From: Cylicocyclus nassatus
Lineage: Eukaryota > Nematoda > Chromadorea > Rhabditida > Strongylidae
NCBI GenBank assembly: GCA_958299035.1
Contig: CATQJL010000112.1
Span: forward strand, 61,425,823-61,489,822
Direction: 5' to 3'
DNA length: 64,000 nt
In this document: positions 34,867-46,133 of the stretch, one piece after another
Position numbering within the stretch: position 1 is the first letter of the stretch
How the letters are laid out: the number at the start of each line of letters is the position of its first letter
Made by a program: the position numbers and the translations under genes
Notes under the pieces: model-generated
Databases searched by the model: none
What the model saw: only the letters and a program-made list of their open reading frames with translations
What the model was told of the DNA's origin: nothing

Positions 34867-37078
34867 AAAGTTTCTGCTTTCTCCAAATAAATTTTATCTG
34901 TTGTCAATACTAGAGGCAGTGGCGGTCCCAGGATTTCCGTCCGGAAAGGGTTGACGCCACGCACCTTCATCTGAAAAAATTTTTTTCCACCTTTGGGGTG
35001 CTTCTTAAAAGTTTTTTCGGGCTCAAGACTCCTAAAATCTAGAAAAAGGGGCATGACTGACGCCACGCCCCCGAAAAAAATTTTTTTACAAGGCTAATTT
35101 GAATTTTTAAAAAATTTCATAAATTATTTTAACTATTTATAAAAATAAACAAGTCGTTTGCACAATTTTATAACCCATGTTGTTGCATGCAGCTGTGGGA
35201 TGCACTCTATTGCTAAATATTTGTTGCAAGTTTTTCGAATCTTCTTATTGTTAGAAATAATGGATGAAACTCTGGATAAATCTTGCTTTTGAATGGTTTT
35301 CTCAAGAAACTATAGCTCTTCTATTTGAACTTTTTGTTATTTAGCTTACTATTTGTTATTTAGCTGCAATGTAATATTAAAAATCTTTTTGAATTATTTC
35401 ATTTCTCTTTTTTTTTTCGATACGACTGTTTCTCAAACATATGGATTTTTAACTCGATTTATGCTCTTTGAAAAATTGATTATTTATCTACACTTGCGGG
35501 GTAAAGATTTAGTTGAATAATCTAAATTAATCAGTAGCTTTTTCTTGCAAAGTTAATCATTAGAAAAAGCAATATAGCAGAAGAGCTATAGAATGACGCG
35601 CCATAAATGTTTTTATCTCATATCTGTATTAATTTTGATTCTTTGTTCTATGAACCAACTGTGGACTCAATAACTGTGTTACCAAAGTTTGCTAAATGTC
35701 CAAAATTTGAGTTGTACTTAAACTCTCCGATAAGTGTTGATACAGCCACTTACGTCTTTTTATATTTTATTTAATTAACAAATTCGTGAGGTAACAAGGT
35801 TATCAGTGTGCCTCAAAACGATTCTAAGAGAAAAGACTAGAAATTATAGTTGAAAGTAAATGGAATTATATTTACATGTGACATATCACAAAATTCTTTC
35901 TATACTCTTGAAAAAGGGACTGTTTACTGAGGAATTTCTATATAAAAGTGAAGTGTGATTTTGTCTTAAAGCATACAGTGGTTGCTCTATAGTGAAATTC
36001 TTTCAATGAACAGGTTTGCACTACTTCAGCAATTAACGGTTCATTAACAGCCAAAAAACACCACTTCTCAGGCCGAGTGGCTGAGAAGATTAAGCTTATT
36101 TTCAACCGACAATTCGTTTCTGTAGAAAAAAAAACACGCAAAGATGTGTGTAATTGCGAATTTTTCACGCGTGGATGTTGGTGTAGAACCATTTTGTGTT
36201 CAGCTATACATATGACAATCTCCTACTTCTTTCATTGTATCAGTGACATTTTTAAACTAGAACTGTATAATTACTGATATCACCGATTGCAAAATTGTGG
36301 AGATTTTTGATGCCGTAGAGATTGCTTGAAGAAGTAAACTCTGCGTTTTCTCGAACTTATTATTTCTGTGATTAGCTTGATACACAGCTGAACCATAAAT
36401 TTGAAAAAGTTTAAACTCTCTCATCTTTATTGAACTCTTTTACTGTATATCAGGTAGAAAAAATCTTGCGTTTTCCGAAACTGATCGAGGCAATATGTTA
36501 TCATATCGCAACCATATAAGCTGATAAAGAAAAGAAGAGGGCATTCTAATTTTGCTCGTTAAAATTACCAAAGTACCTACTTAATTCTCGTTTTCAATTT
36601 GCTTTCGGTTTCATGTCGTGCTTTTCTCCGAAAAAAATTCGTGCCGATCAAACGCTTCTACGAATAATTATGATATTGAGTTTTGTTACTCAACTTTTGC
36701 TTTCAAGCCAAAATTTTTTGGTATTTGTGATAAAATATCACTTTTGGTGGCTAAGAAACTGTGTGCTCTGAAAAATGTGAGCATTCTATTGACGACTTTT
36801 TTACATTTTGGTGCTGGACTTATTTATCAACCTAATAGTTTGCTCTGACATAATAGTTTCGCTGATAACTGAGCAAAAGCTTTCTTTCTGATTTTTGTTG
36901 TTGACTCAAAACTCAAGGTTTGGATAATCGCAAAGTCACAACTCTATGGAAATTACCAAGATTTGCACAGATTTAGCACTTCTACCCTATCCTCTGCTTA
37001 ATTTGCTTTTCCGTCTTAGTTTAAACATCGCGTTAGTGCTTAGATGTATTTGCAACATTTTTCATCTATCATTCATTA

Positions 37079-37327
37079 TCTGACTAAGAGACGCTTTGCA
37101 CGCTTTGCATACTCTGGTTAACGAGTAAATGCGTTTTAACGCATATTTACACATTTGGTTTTTTGATATATTACTGTTAGGAACTCTTAAAAGAACATGT
37201 TCGAAGTTTAACAAGCTTCAACATGTTCTTCAAGAACCTGATAGTAAGTCATCCAAAACGCGTTAGAACTCACTCACGAACTTGTTATTCAAAGGTACGC
37301 AAAGCGTACACGTGTCTCTTAGTCAGA
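37079..37327. mobile_element. Small foldback element
   Basis: TCTGACTAAGAGACGCTTTG on the left pairs with CGTGTCTCTTAGTCAGAG on the right, and the centre pairs AGAACATGTTCGAAG with CTTCAACATGTTCTT. About 250 bp, MITE-like, no coding capacity. Confidence 0.6.
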
Positions 37328-37861
37328 GAACAAATGATAGTTATGGATGTGTCTCTGCAAAAATTTTTAGCCGCTGTCGTTCTTAATTATATTAGATCAT
37401 CGGATAATTTCTGTTACACTTTTTTCTAAAATTTCTAGGAGATTCCAGAAGCTTTCTGAAAACCCCAAATTTGCAGCACTTTTAGGACATAGCAGGGTCT
37501 ACCCACCAGCATAATCGACGCCGAAAGTGCGCAAATGCCGACAAGTTTACGGCAGTTTTGTTAAAACAGTCAAATTTTTCAGTTTTTATCTGATCTTTTT
37601 CTCTGCACCTACTTAAGCTTTTCCTCTTCTAGAATTTTTTTAGAACATATTTTGACATTGTCTCTTACATGGAGGCATTTTGGTGCCTGTAGCGTTTCAA
37701 AAACGAGGGGTGAAAAAATATCAAAAAAAATTCAAAAACTTTATTAAATTCTTCTTCTTATGTGCATCGTATAAAAATGAATAAGAAAGCATGAAAATGA
37801 TTTTTTGAAATTTTTTGAAGACGTCTTCTTCGTAAAAATTCCGATGATTGCAAAGATGGCG

Positions 37862-38040
37862 CCAGGGCTCGGCACGAGGTGGCTAGTTGAAAATGCAAAA
37901 AACGAAGTCCCCCTTGACTTCTGCGAATTTTTACGAAGTCCCCTTTGACCCTAGACCAGGGCTCGGCACGAGGTGGCGTCCCGAAATTGCAAAAAATCAA
38001 GTCCCCTTTGGCTTCAATGAAATTACGACATCCGCCACGA
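37862..38040. repeat. Tandem duplication, 94 bp period
   Basis: CCAGGGCTCGGCACGAGGTG starts at 37862 and again at 37956; GCAAAAAACGAAGTCCCC at 37895 is matched by GCAAAAAATCAAGTCCCC at 37989. Roughly 1.9 copies. Confidence 0.8.
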
Positions 38041-39853
38041 GATATTCGAACAGAAAATACACGAAAAGGAACGGAACAAAGCAACAGCAGGAAAAAAACA
38101 GAAAAGAACCATCGAACACACGAGATGATATTCATATTCTCCGGATTGGCGGCATGATGTATCCATCGTGCAGCAATACGCGCTTAGAGCAGCCTTTCCG
38201 CCGCCATTCAAAATTTTCAAGGGGCTATAACTAAGCGGAGAGAAGGGGGTTTGAGGCGGTTTAGGAACCAATTTGTAGGGTTTGGGATGTAGATGAAAAG
38301 TATGTAAAGAAAGTAGAAAAATTATGTGAGGGAGGAAAAATTTATGACTTTTTCTTTCATAAGCCACCTCAGGTGGCTATCCAGGTGGCTTGAAAGCCAC
38401 CTGACTCCGAAAAAAGTTGAGCACGCCTTTAGTTCACATAATTTTTTCATAATTTTTCGCACTTAGTCCTAACTCCCCAATGCCCATCTACACACCTATT
38501 TTGGTGTCATTTCATCTTCACTTCGCTGTAAACAAACCCTTTGTTTATTTGCTGGCGGCATGCCGGCAGCGTGCCGGCCGCAGATCGAAAGACAACGTTA
38601 TGCTCTTCCGCAAAAACGATATCCCCTTTGCTTTTTCCCCAAAAACGATATCCAGCTTGCTTGCTAAGCCACCTGTGCCGTGCCCTGGATGGCGCACACT
38701 GAGATTTGAACCTCTCAGAAAAAGGTGTGCAGACATGTCCGCGTTATGCCCCATATCAGCTAAATGCTACAAGCTATGCCCTACCTGATTACCACATTGT
38801 CCGGTCTATCGCTCATTACCTGAGAGAACGCCAGCTAAATTACAAAAGTGGGAAGAAACGGAATTCCAGCCACAAAGTGAGTGTTTTGCGCACTGATCGC
38901 GGATACTCTTGTATAGGCCTTTTGACCCTGCCCATAGCCGTGAACATGAGATCTTTCCAAAGCTTCTAAGATTTTTAAGAATTGAAATAAAAAATGTAAA
39001 GGAATTATCCGACAACCTAATAGATAAGCCGGTCATGAGTGTAGAAATCAAGTTCAAAATCCTAGAAAGATTTCTTTTTCATTTATTTTGTGTTTTTTTT
39101 GCCATTTCCCCTCCGCACCTCGAATATGCCAATAGGCGGCGCTAATCAACCAAAGACGGAAAGTGCTTGCCAGTATCTGCTCTCCATCTATCTGAGCTGT
39201 GATTGGTTGGCTGGCTTGCGCCACGCCCATTTGTAACACTCTTCAAGAAGAAAATCGGATTAGAGACTTTTTCGCAAACGTAGTAATGTGCAAGGGTCTG
39301 ATGTAATGCTGAGAGGACCTAGTATAATGAAGATTTACATTCGTAACAAGCTTTTAAGTTGCCTGCTGAACGGTAAGTTTGCTGAGAAACTGGATTTGAC
39401 ATTTATCTAGCGCATGTTATCAGTTGTTCAGTTTAGTCGAGGATCTGTGCTCTTCTGAGACAGCGTGTCCTCCTATTCAAATGATTTTTATTCCTTTAGC
39501 GCAAACTCGTTTTGAATGCTTTAACTCACCACTTATATATACAAGGTCTTGATAATGCCTGAGTCTAACCTCTCTTTTGTACTTCAGTTTTGCAGGTCTA
39601 CTTTTTGATTCTCCACTTCTACCGCTTTCAGCTTATCAAGTTGTCATTTTTGATTTCTCGGTACTTCATGGCTTTTCGTCCTTTTTCCTAGACTCAATGA
39701 AACGAACAAGAACTAACTACTCATTTGCTGACAATGCCTGAGGTACACCCAAGTCACCCTCCGTTCATAGAATATGAGTAGTTGCAAATGAAAATATTAT
39801 CAAAAAATTCTGCAGTCCTGGAAAAATGTGCTCCTAGATTGAAGTAGATTCTA

Positions 39854-40936
39854 CAGGGTGGTCCACATGAAGTGTGACACAACAAAAAGATATTATAACT
39901 TTGCAAGGACTGAATGAACTCAGAAGCTTTTGTCCTCGCCTGATAGAGAAGAGAATTCTGTATAAGAACTTTGAACTAATATTCGAGATATTTGTCCCTG
40001 TTTTTTTTTCAAAATCGTTTTTTCTCCTTTAAACCTTTTCCAAAAAATCTTCAATTTGCGCGCGATGGCTTCTGCTCCCAAGCTCTCACCGAGTTTCTTT
40101 TTGGCAAATCAAATGGCATAGGTTTTGAAGAGCAGACTTTCTGCTTTCAGGCTGACAGAAAAGAGTGTTTGTTGGTTCAACGATGGGCGAGCAAGAGGGC
40201 AAAATGTCATTTTTTTCCAATGTCCAAACGATGGATTCTACACAACCTCAATTTCTTCTTTTCGCTGTGGATTGGTATCTAGTCATGCTACAAATTCCCA
40301 AAAGCGTCTATAGTATTTCTTTCGATCCCAGAAAGTGCCACAGACCTTCAGAGTTTGCTTTCAATGCTTTTTCCAAAATCTCGAAAAATTGCGATTTTTA
40401 TTGCCACGGCGACTGCCTTTACTAAACCTTCAAGCCTGACCATCTTTTACTAGGAACCGAAGTCGGAAACAAGCACAACGGGACAAAAGAATTTGGAGAA
40501 GACGGATATCTTCGAACCCTGGAATGAAATAGACCAAAAAATGGTTTTTTTGGGCAGTTCATCAAACTTCATATTTGCCACATACGAACAAACAATTTTG
40601 GCCTTCCGAATCGAACATTCTTGAACCCATAAATTCTCCGCCTTTTCTGTCTGTAAGCAAAAAGTCCGCTCTTCCAAATCCAGGCCATTAGATTTGCTAA
40701 AGGAGACCTAGTGAGAGCCCGGGATGAAATTTTCACCAAAAACCATTACGCGCATTTTGAAAATTTCTCCGAGCAGAACAAATTCATTAATTAAAGGCGG
40801 AGATAGACTTCTTGGAAGTAGTCTATGAGGACTTATACAGAATTTTCTTGTCTATCAGCTAAAAACAGAAGCTTTGTATTTCATTGAGTATTAGCAAAGT
40901 TAAAGCTTTTGTGCGTCACACATGTGGACCACCCTG
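39854..40936. mobile_element. Tc1/mariner-type foldback element (1083 bp)
   Basis: Starts CAGGGTGGTCCACATG and ends CATGTGGACCACCCTG, flanked by TA (39852-39853 and 40937-40938). The arms extend far inward: GATAGAGAAGAGAATTCTG near 39943 is matched in inverse near 40840, and CTTTCTGCTTTCAGGCTGAC near 40137 near 40650. Most of the element could form one hairpin. No transposase frame survives. Confidence 0.85.
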
Positions 40937-41894
40937 TACATAGATGGGCAATTTTTCTTCCCAAGTTCCTACTTTAATCTTCAAACGTGATTTGTTCCAA
41001 AATCTAAACTTTGATCCTCGAACGTACTTCTCCAAATCATTTTGAATGATGATTAGTGCTTCTTTGTCCGTCTCGCCACTTGGACCCTGTTAGTTACTCC
41101 CGTACAGACAGCAATGCACCGACATGGTAATATTTGTTGAAGTTTTCTGTGATAACGGAGAATATCATGCTCCAGTTTGCCAAAAGTAAATGCTTCTGAG
41201 CTAAGCCCCTATAATAGGTTCCTTCTTGCGTATTACAATCTCACAGTTACTCATGCGATATCAAAATTCAAGGACTCGAATGAAGCACTTTCAAACGGAG
41301 TCCAGCGCTTTATTTTCATTGCGCCACTCACAGCATACATTTAGCATACAAGACTCGAGGAGATGTTTTTACGTGGATTTTCATGCAGGAAATTCAAATT
41401 AGTAGATTTAGTTTGGCCTATTTTCCCGTTGTACTGGTATGCTTTGTCAAAAATTTGAGATGCTGCCGCAAAACTCTTCCATTACGTGGTATTGTTTTTG
41501 ATTTATTAGCGGACAAGTAACTCGTTTCATCAATAAACAAACATTAGGCTGTAAAGACCACTAGCGAAGTTAAAAAGTAATGAAACAATTTGATCCAAAC
41601 AGAAAAAAATCCTCCCCCCCCCCCCCCCCAGAAGACGCCTTCGATGTATGTCAACTGAAAAAGACCCGTTCGAAGATGATTCAAGGGTGTAACGAGAGCT
41701 GTTCGCTCATGGAAGCAGAAAATCGTACAAGGCATCCTGCAAGACTGCGCCCATAGGGGTGGAACGATGACTACCTTCCTCGACGCCATTATGTTTTGGT
41801 TTTCATGTTGTTTGTAAAAGCAGGCCCCAGAATAGGGTACTGTGTAGGTTGCCACTGCAAAGCCTTACTGGTGACGTTGTTGCATCCAACTAAC

Positions 41895-42550
41895 TGCAAA
41901 GAATGGAGTGGATGGCGGTGCTGTAGTGGTGACTACTACAGACGCAAGAAAAGATGAGAATAATGATGCTGCTGTTGCAACTGCAGAAAATGGAGTGGAT
42001 GGTGTTGCTGCTGTGGCGTCCACCGCAGATGCAAGGAAATGCCCATTGCAACTGCAGAGAACGGTGGATAATGATGCTGTTGCATTGCAACTGCAATGGA
42101 GTGGATGGTGTTGCTGCTGTGGCTTTCACTGCAGATGCAAGCGGCTATTGCAACTGGAAAGAGATGTGTGGATGAAGATGCTGTTGCATTGCAACTGCAA
42201 AATGTAGTGCATGGTGTTACTGTTGCGGCGACTACTACGGATGCAAGGAAAATTGTGGATAATGAGGCTGCTGCAAGGAATGGAGTGGAACGTGGTGCTT
42301 GTGTAACGCCCACACTGCTGCTGCGAGGGAACTCTGTTGCAATTGCAACGAACGGTGTGTGGACAATGATGCTGTTGCATTTTGCAGCTGCAAGGTATGG
42401 CGTGGATGGTGTTGCTGTTGTGGCATCTACCGCAAGGGATGGAGTTGATGTTAGTGCATTGTAGCGCCTAATGCAACTGCAAAAATATTTGGATGATGTT
42501 GCCGCTGTTGCATTCACTAGAGCTGCAAGGAATACATACTTTTGATGGTA
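41895..42550. repeat. Degenerate minisatellite rich in GTTGCTGCTGTGG and TTGCAACTGCA
   Basis: About six imperfect units of roughly 80-140 bp, starting near 41900, 41987, 42096, 42200, 42279 and 42396. Each carries variants of TGGAGTGGATGGTGTTGC, CTACCGCAGATGCAAGGAA and GATGCTGTTGCATTGCAACT. Unit length is often a multiple of three, so long open frames occur on both strands; this is explained by composition rather than a gene. Confidence 0.8.
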
Positions 42551-43874
42551 GCGCATTGTCAAACTAATGATTGAATAAAGACAGTGTAAAAGCAGAGAAT
42601 CTTTGAAAATCTACATGAAATTATTAGCTATAATGACATTTTTTCTAAGACAAAATTCTCACTAGTTCTTGGAGACCAATATTTTTCGTCGGTTATGATT
42701 GCGGCATCCCATTTGCCTTCGTGCAAATTATAGCATACAACATTTAGCTTGCTTATGGTCACCTTATTTTGATTTGAAAATTGTTGACGACTAGTCAAAT
42801 GCAACTTCTATTAATATCGATATCAGTATCTTGCTCCTCTAATTCTTCCTTCCTCGACAATGACATTTACAAGCGGCTACTTAATCAATAATAAATACGA
42901 ACAACTTGACGACCCAAAGATAGATATAACTTTATGAGCTGCCAACTTTCTGCAGTGTAACCTCCGGCTGTTCCGAAATTACCTCAATTTTATCAGTGAA
43001 AGCACTCTTGAGAAGATGAAATGCATGGAACTGGTTCCATTTTCGAGAACCCATCGTGTGATGGTTTTGCTCATACCCTTGTAGCAAATTGCATCGAACT
43101 TTCTATTCTATCTGCATAAAAATTGAATTTAAGAGAGGTAGTTCTACAAGTTTCAGCCACTGGCAGTGATCACAAATAATTTCTTCATCACAATAATATT
43201 TTGCTTGTTTGATCGACTCTCATCCACTTGTACGGAATATTGTTGCATCATGGTCACCGTTCGCGTTAATGGCGTCCAGGTCACACTCAAGCTCGTCCAT
43301 GCGACTTCAGATTAGCGTTAATTCAACTTGGTGATTGCCAAGTTGAACTAAACTGGCACATGTGATCGCTTTATAAGCCCGATTTTTCTCGCCTTGATGC
43401 CAACTCTGAACTGAATCTGAATTCTGGCCTCATCTGTTCTTTTGATTCCATATGCATCCATGTTCTTATGTATCCATATCCATATGATCCATATTTCATT
43501 TGGCTACCAGCTTTTAGGTGACAAGAATTATCAGAATTTGACATATTGCTAGAATTACCAGAATTTTAACATATTGCTAAGTCGTTTAGACAAGATTGCA
43601 TAAGTGTACAAATTTCCCTTTCTCTCCCCTCTTTTCCTCCTCCTTATAAGAGGGTAATGTAGATTTTAGTTCCTTATACGAAGTACCAGTGAATTGCTTG
43701 ATCAGTCCTCTCGTCTTTCTTACCTACCGAGTCATAAAATCTTTAAATACATTTCCAAGTATTTTCAATTAAGTTGAAACTAAAAAGTCAGAAAAAAGAA
43801 AGAAAATGACAAATAGAAAGTGTTGTTTGACAATATGTTTCTCAACATCAGTTGTGATTCAAAGTAGACTTCGT

Positions 43875-44070
43875 TAAAATTTTTCAAGATTAAAAACTTC
43901 GTTTCGAAATCTTCTTAGCTCCAGTTGATGCAGAGACCTGGTTGGAATGTGAAAACTAATAGGTGCGTAGATTACACTCGTAACAGTTGGGTTGACCACT
44001 GGTACGGGCCGTAAAAGAATATGGAGTTTAAGGCTGAAGTCTGGGAAAAAATGGAAGGGTGATTGTCTAG
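43875..44070 (-). other. Isolated coding-like segment
   Basis: An open stretch of about 65 codons on the minus strand, after a possible acceptor (TTACACTAG), with balanced codon use (segment reads …LLRPVPVVNPTVTSV…). No neighbour exon or family could be assigned. Possibly an exon remnant. Confidence 0.15.
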
Positions 44071-44442
44071 TGTAACATAGCACTTTTGGTCATACCGTCA
44101 TGAGAACGCAGTAGTCGTTTACCATAAGCAAGCTAGGAAATTCAATTAATTTCTAGGACCTTCAATGTTTCTCCTAATTTCAAGTATCAACTCACTTCAT
44201 TGGCTGATGCGCCGCCAAGGCGGTGGCGACACTTGAGCGAAAAAAATGGACAAGGCTACGTATTTTTTTTAGTTTCTCGCTCCATCGCCATTATTTAGAA
44301 AAATTGCTCTCTTCTACGCAAGATTACTTTATCACCAACTAGTTTTCATACGTTCGAAACCTTACTGACTGCAAGGGCTGACATTATTACACACTGATCC
44401 CTGAATAGGGCGAGGAATCGTAATAAGTGCATGGGTTTCGGA

Positions 44443-44821
44443 GGGTGTATGTGAAGAGGCGCGATTTTTATTGCCAGCTGGACATCAAATAGCACATAAT
44501 AAGTGTCTTAAAACTTTCTAAAAGCATATGAAATCTAGAAAAAGATATATTAGATAGTTGCATGGTTATTCAATTTTAATACTTTGGAAAAATTTCAAAA
44601 CAGCAGTTGTGAAGGTCAAAAAAGCATGAAAATGCATTTCAGAACGATTTCGTAAATATCTGAGTTCGCTTTACAGCAAAACCCATGAAACTCAGCCAGT
44701 GGTAACATCAAACAGATAGTAAGCTTATACACTTTATTTGGTATTTTGAAACTCGCATAGCACTGAACTGGAGTTTTGAATTGGTGACAGCCGGAGAAAT
44801 CGCGCCTCTTGACTGTCTCCC
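44443..44821. mobile_element. MULE-like MITE with 9 bp target duplication, copy 2
   Basis: 379 bp, starts GGGTGTATGTGAAGAGGCGC and ends GCGCCTCTTGACTGTCTCCC. Flanked by GGTTTCGGA on both sides (44434-44442, 44822-44830). The interior is highly similar to 25564-25946 (shared TTTTTATTGCCAGCTG, GGTGACAGCC, GAAATCGCGCC). Confidence 0.85.
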
Positions 44822-45900
44822 GGTTTCGGACTAACACTTAAAACAACGGAATTGTACGGTAGCCTACATTTTCCACATGGATTGTACATATGAACTATAA
44901 AACAATGAGTTGACATTATTCCCAACATTCCCATCCAACAATCTCACCATTAATACTGTGCTAATGTCCTAGAAACCTGCATCGGCCAGTCGCCATTGAA
45001 TAGCTGCCATTAATCAAACGCTAGCTCTTCTAAAGTACTACATAGACAATCATCTGAAGAATTATTAGCTTCAGCGTTATTCCAATGCGTCCAGCTACAG
45101 AAGCTTACAAACTCCGGCGACAGGATCATAATAATATTCGAGCAAAGTCTTTCAAAGCTTATGAATTATCGTTTACAGCATCAGATTTATTATTCTCATT
45201 GCCTCTAACGGCTAAGGTGACGAATATGGGCGTTTTTGCTCTTGGTTAATCTTAGTGCATCATGGAAAGCGGCTTTTTAAAAAATGGGCGTGGCACTTGG
45301 CACCTGCTTTACTCGTGTCAGTTACATCAGCTTTCTATCGCTAGATTCTTTTTTCCGCGCTTAGTCTGGTTATAAATGTGACACAAAATACATGCAAACG
45401 GTATCTATTCGTATTTTTTAACAACAAAATTTGCATATCATCCGGTATATTTTGACAATTACTGCACCTTTCCTTTCAGGCATATAATTTCGCTGAAACT
45501 CTTGCGCCTTAACCACTTATCGTATTCTGTCCTGGCTTGACACCGCAGTAGAGGTGGCACTAAGTACCATTTTTGGTCGGTACGAGAAGGAGGAGGGTGG
45601 CCTTCGAAAATGTCTCTGTATCTTTTAGTATGGAATTCTTGCAGGCACTGAGCTGCGAATCATCTCAAGAGTTCAAAGCAATTTGCCAACGAAAACAATG
45701 CTACGATAATTCATGGTGTGCATTTGCACAAACTCGCCTATGGCTGAAATCAACCATAATTCCACCTTCCACTGTTTGGCTAGATTCCCTTCAGCACAGC
45801 TTTCATTCATGAAATTCTTGCACTAACCTATATCTCAGAGCTTTTATAGTCTGCTCGGCTGAGCTCACCACAATGGGCGTGGCACTATGCACCGACACTC

Positions 45901-46133
45901 TTAATCCGTTTCAGCAATTTTTGATCGCATATCTGCCCCCAGCGCTCTCAGCTGGATACCTCGTTCACTTAATTCAACGTTCCAGCCCATGTTAGCGCAA
46001 GTGTTAGAAGACTGGCTAGGTGGGCATTTAGCGCCGTCGCAGAGAATGCGTTCATTGCGCACCGCTACGTAATAAACTTTGTGTCTTAGGGTGGCCAGAT
46101 ATCCCCCTCTCTTCCCGTTCTCCACAGATTCCC
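45901..46133 (-). other. Orphan exon-like segment, Cys-containing
   Basis: On the minus strand a frame of about 77 codons follows an AG at 46134-46135 and ends in TAA near 45901. It is richer in G+C than its surroundings and contains CDGAKCPPSQSSNTC and GYLATLRHKVYYVAVRN. This could be the last exon of an unrecognised gene or a decayed copy. No upstream exon was identified. Confidence 0.2.

Larger units (their letters stand above)
34867..39853. other. Gene-poor AT-rich region
   Basis: About 5 kb with no gene recognised. It holds a foldback at 37079-37327, a 94 bp tandem duplication at 37862-38040 and a small hairpin cluster at 38362-38402 (repeated GCCACCT / AGGTGGC). The GC-richer stretch 38555-38770 is open in several frames at once but has no splice context. 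Confidence 0.5.
40937..44442. other. Gene-poor region with minisatellite
   Basis: About 3.5 kb. Contains a 16-base C tract (41614-41629), the degenerate minisatellite 41895-42550 and an isolated open segment at 43875-44070. The rest is AT-rich without exons. Confidence 0.5.

Noticed and set aside
37868..37975. GGCTCGGCACGAGG, reminiscent of a cDNA-library adaptor
   Set aside because: It lacks the flanking EcoRI site and occurs twice within a genomic tandem duplication, so a vector artefact is unlikely.
41936..42562. 208-codon open frame on the minus strand
   Set aside because: It runs across the degenerate minisatellite, has frames open on both strands at once, and lacks splice context; composition explains it.
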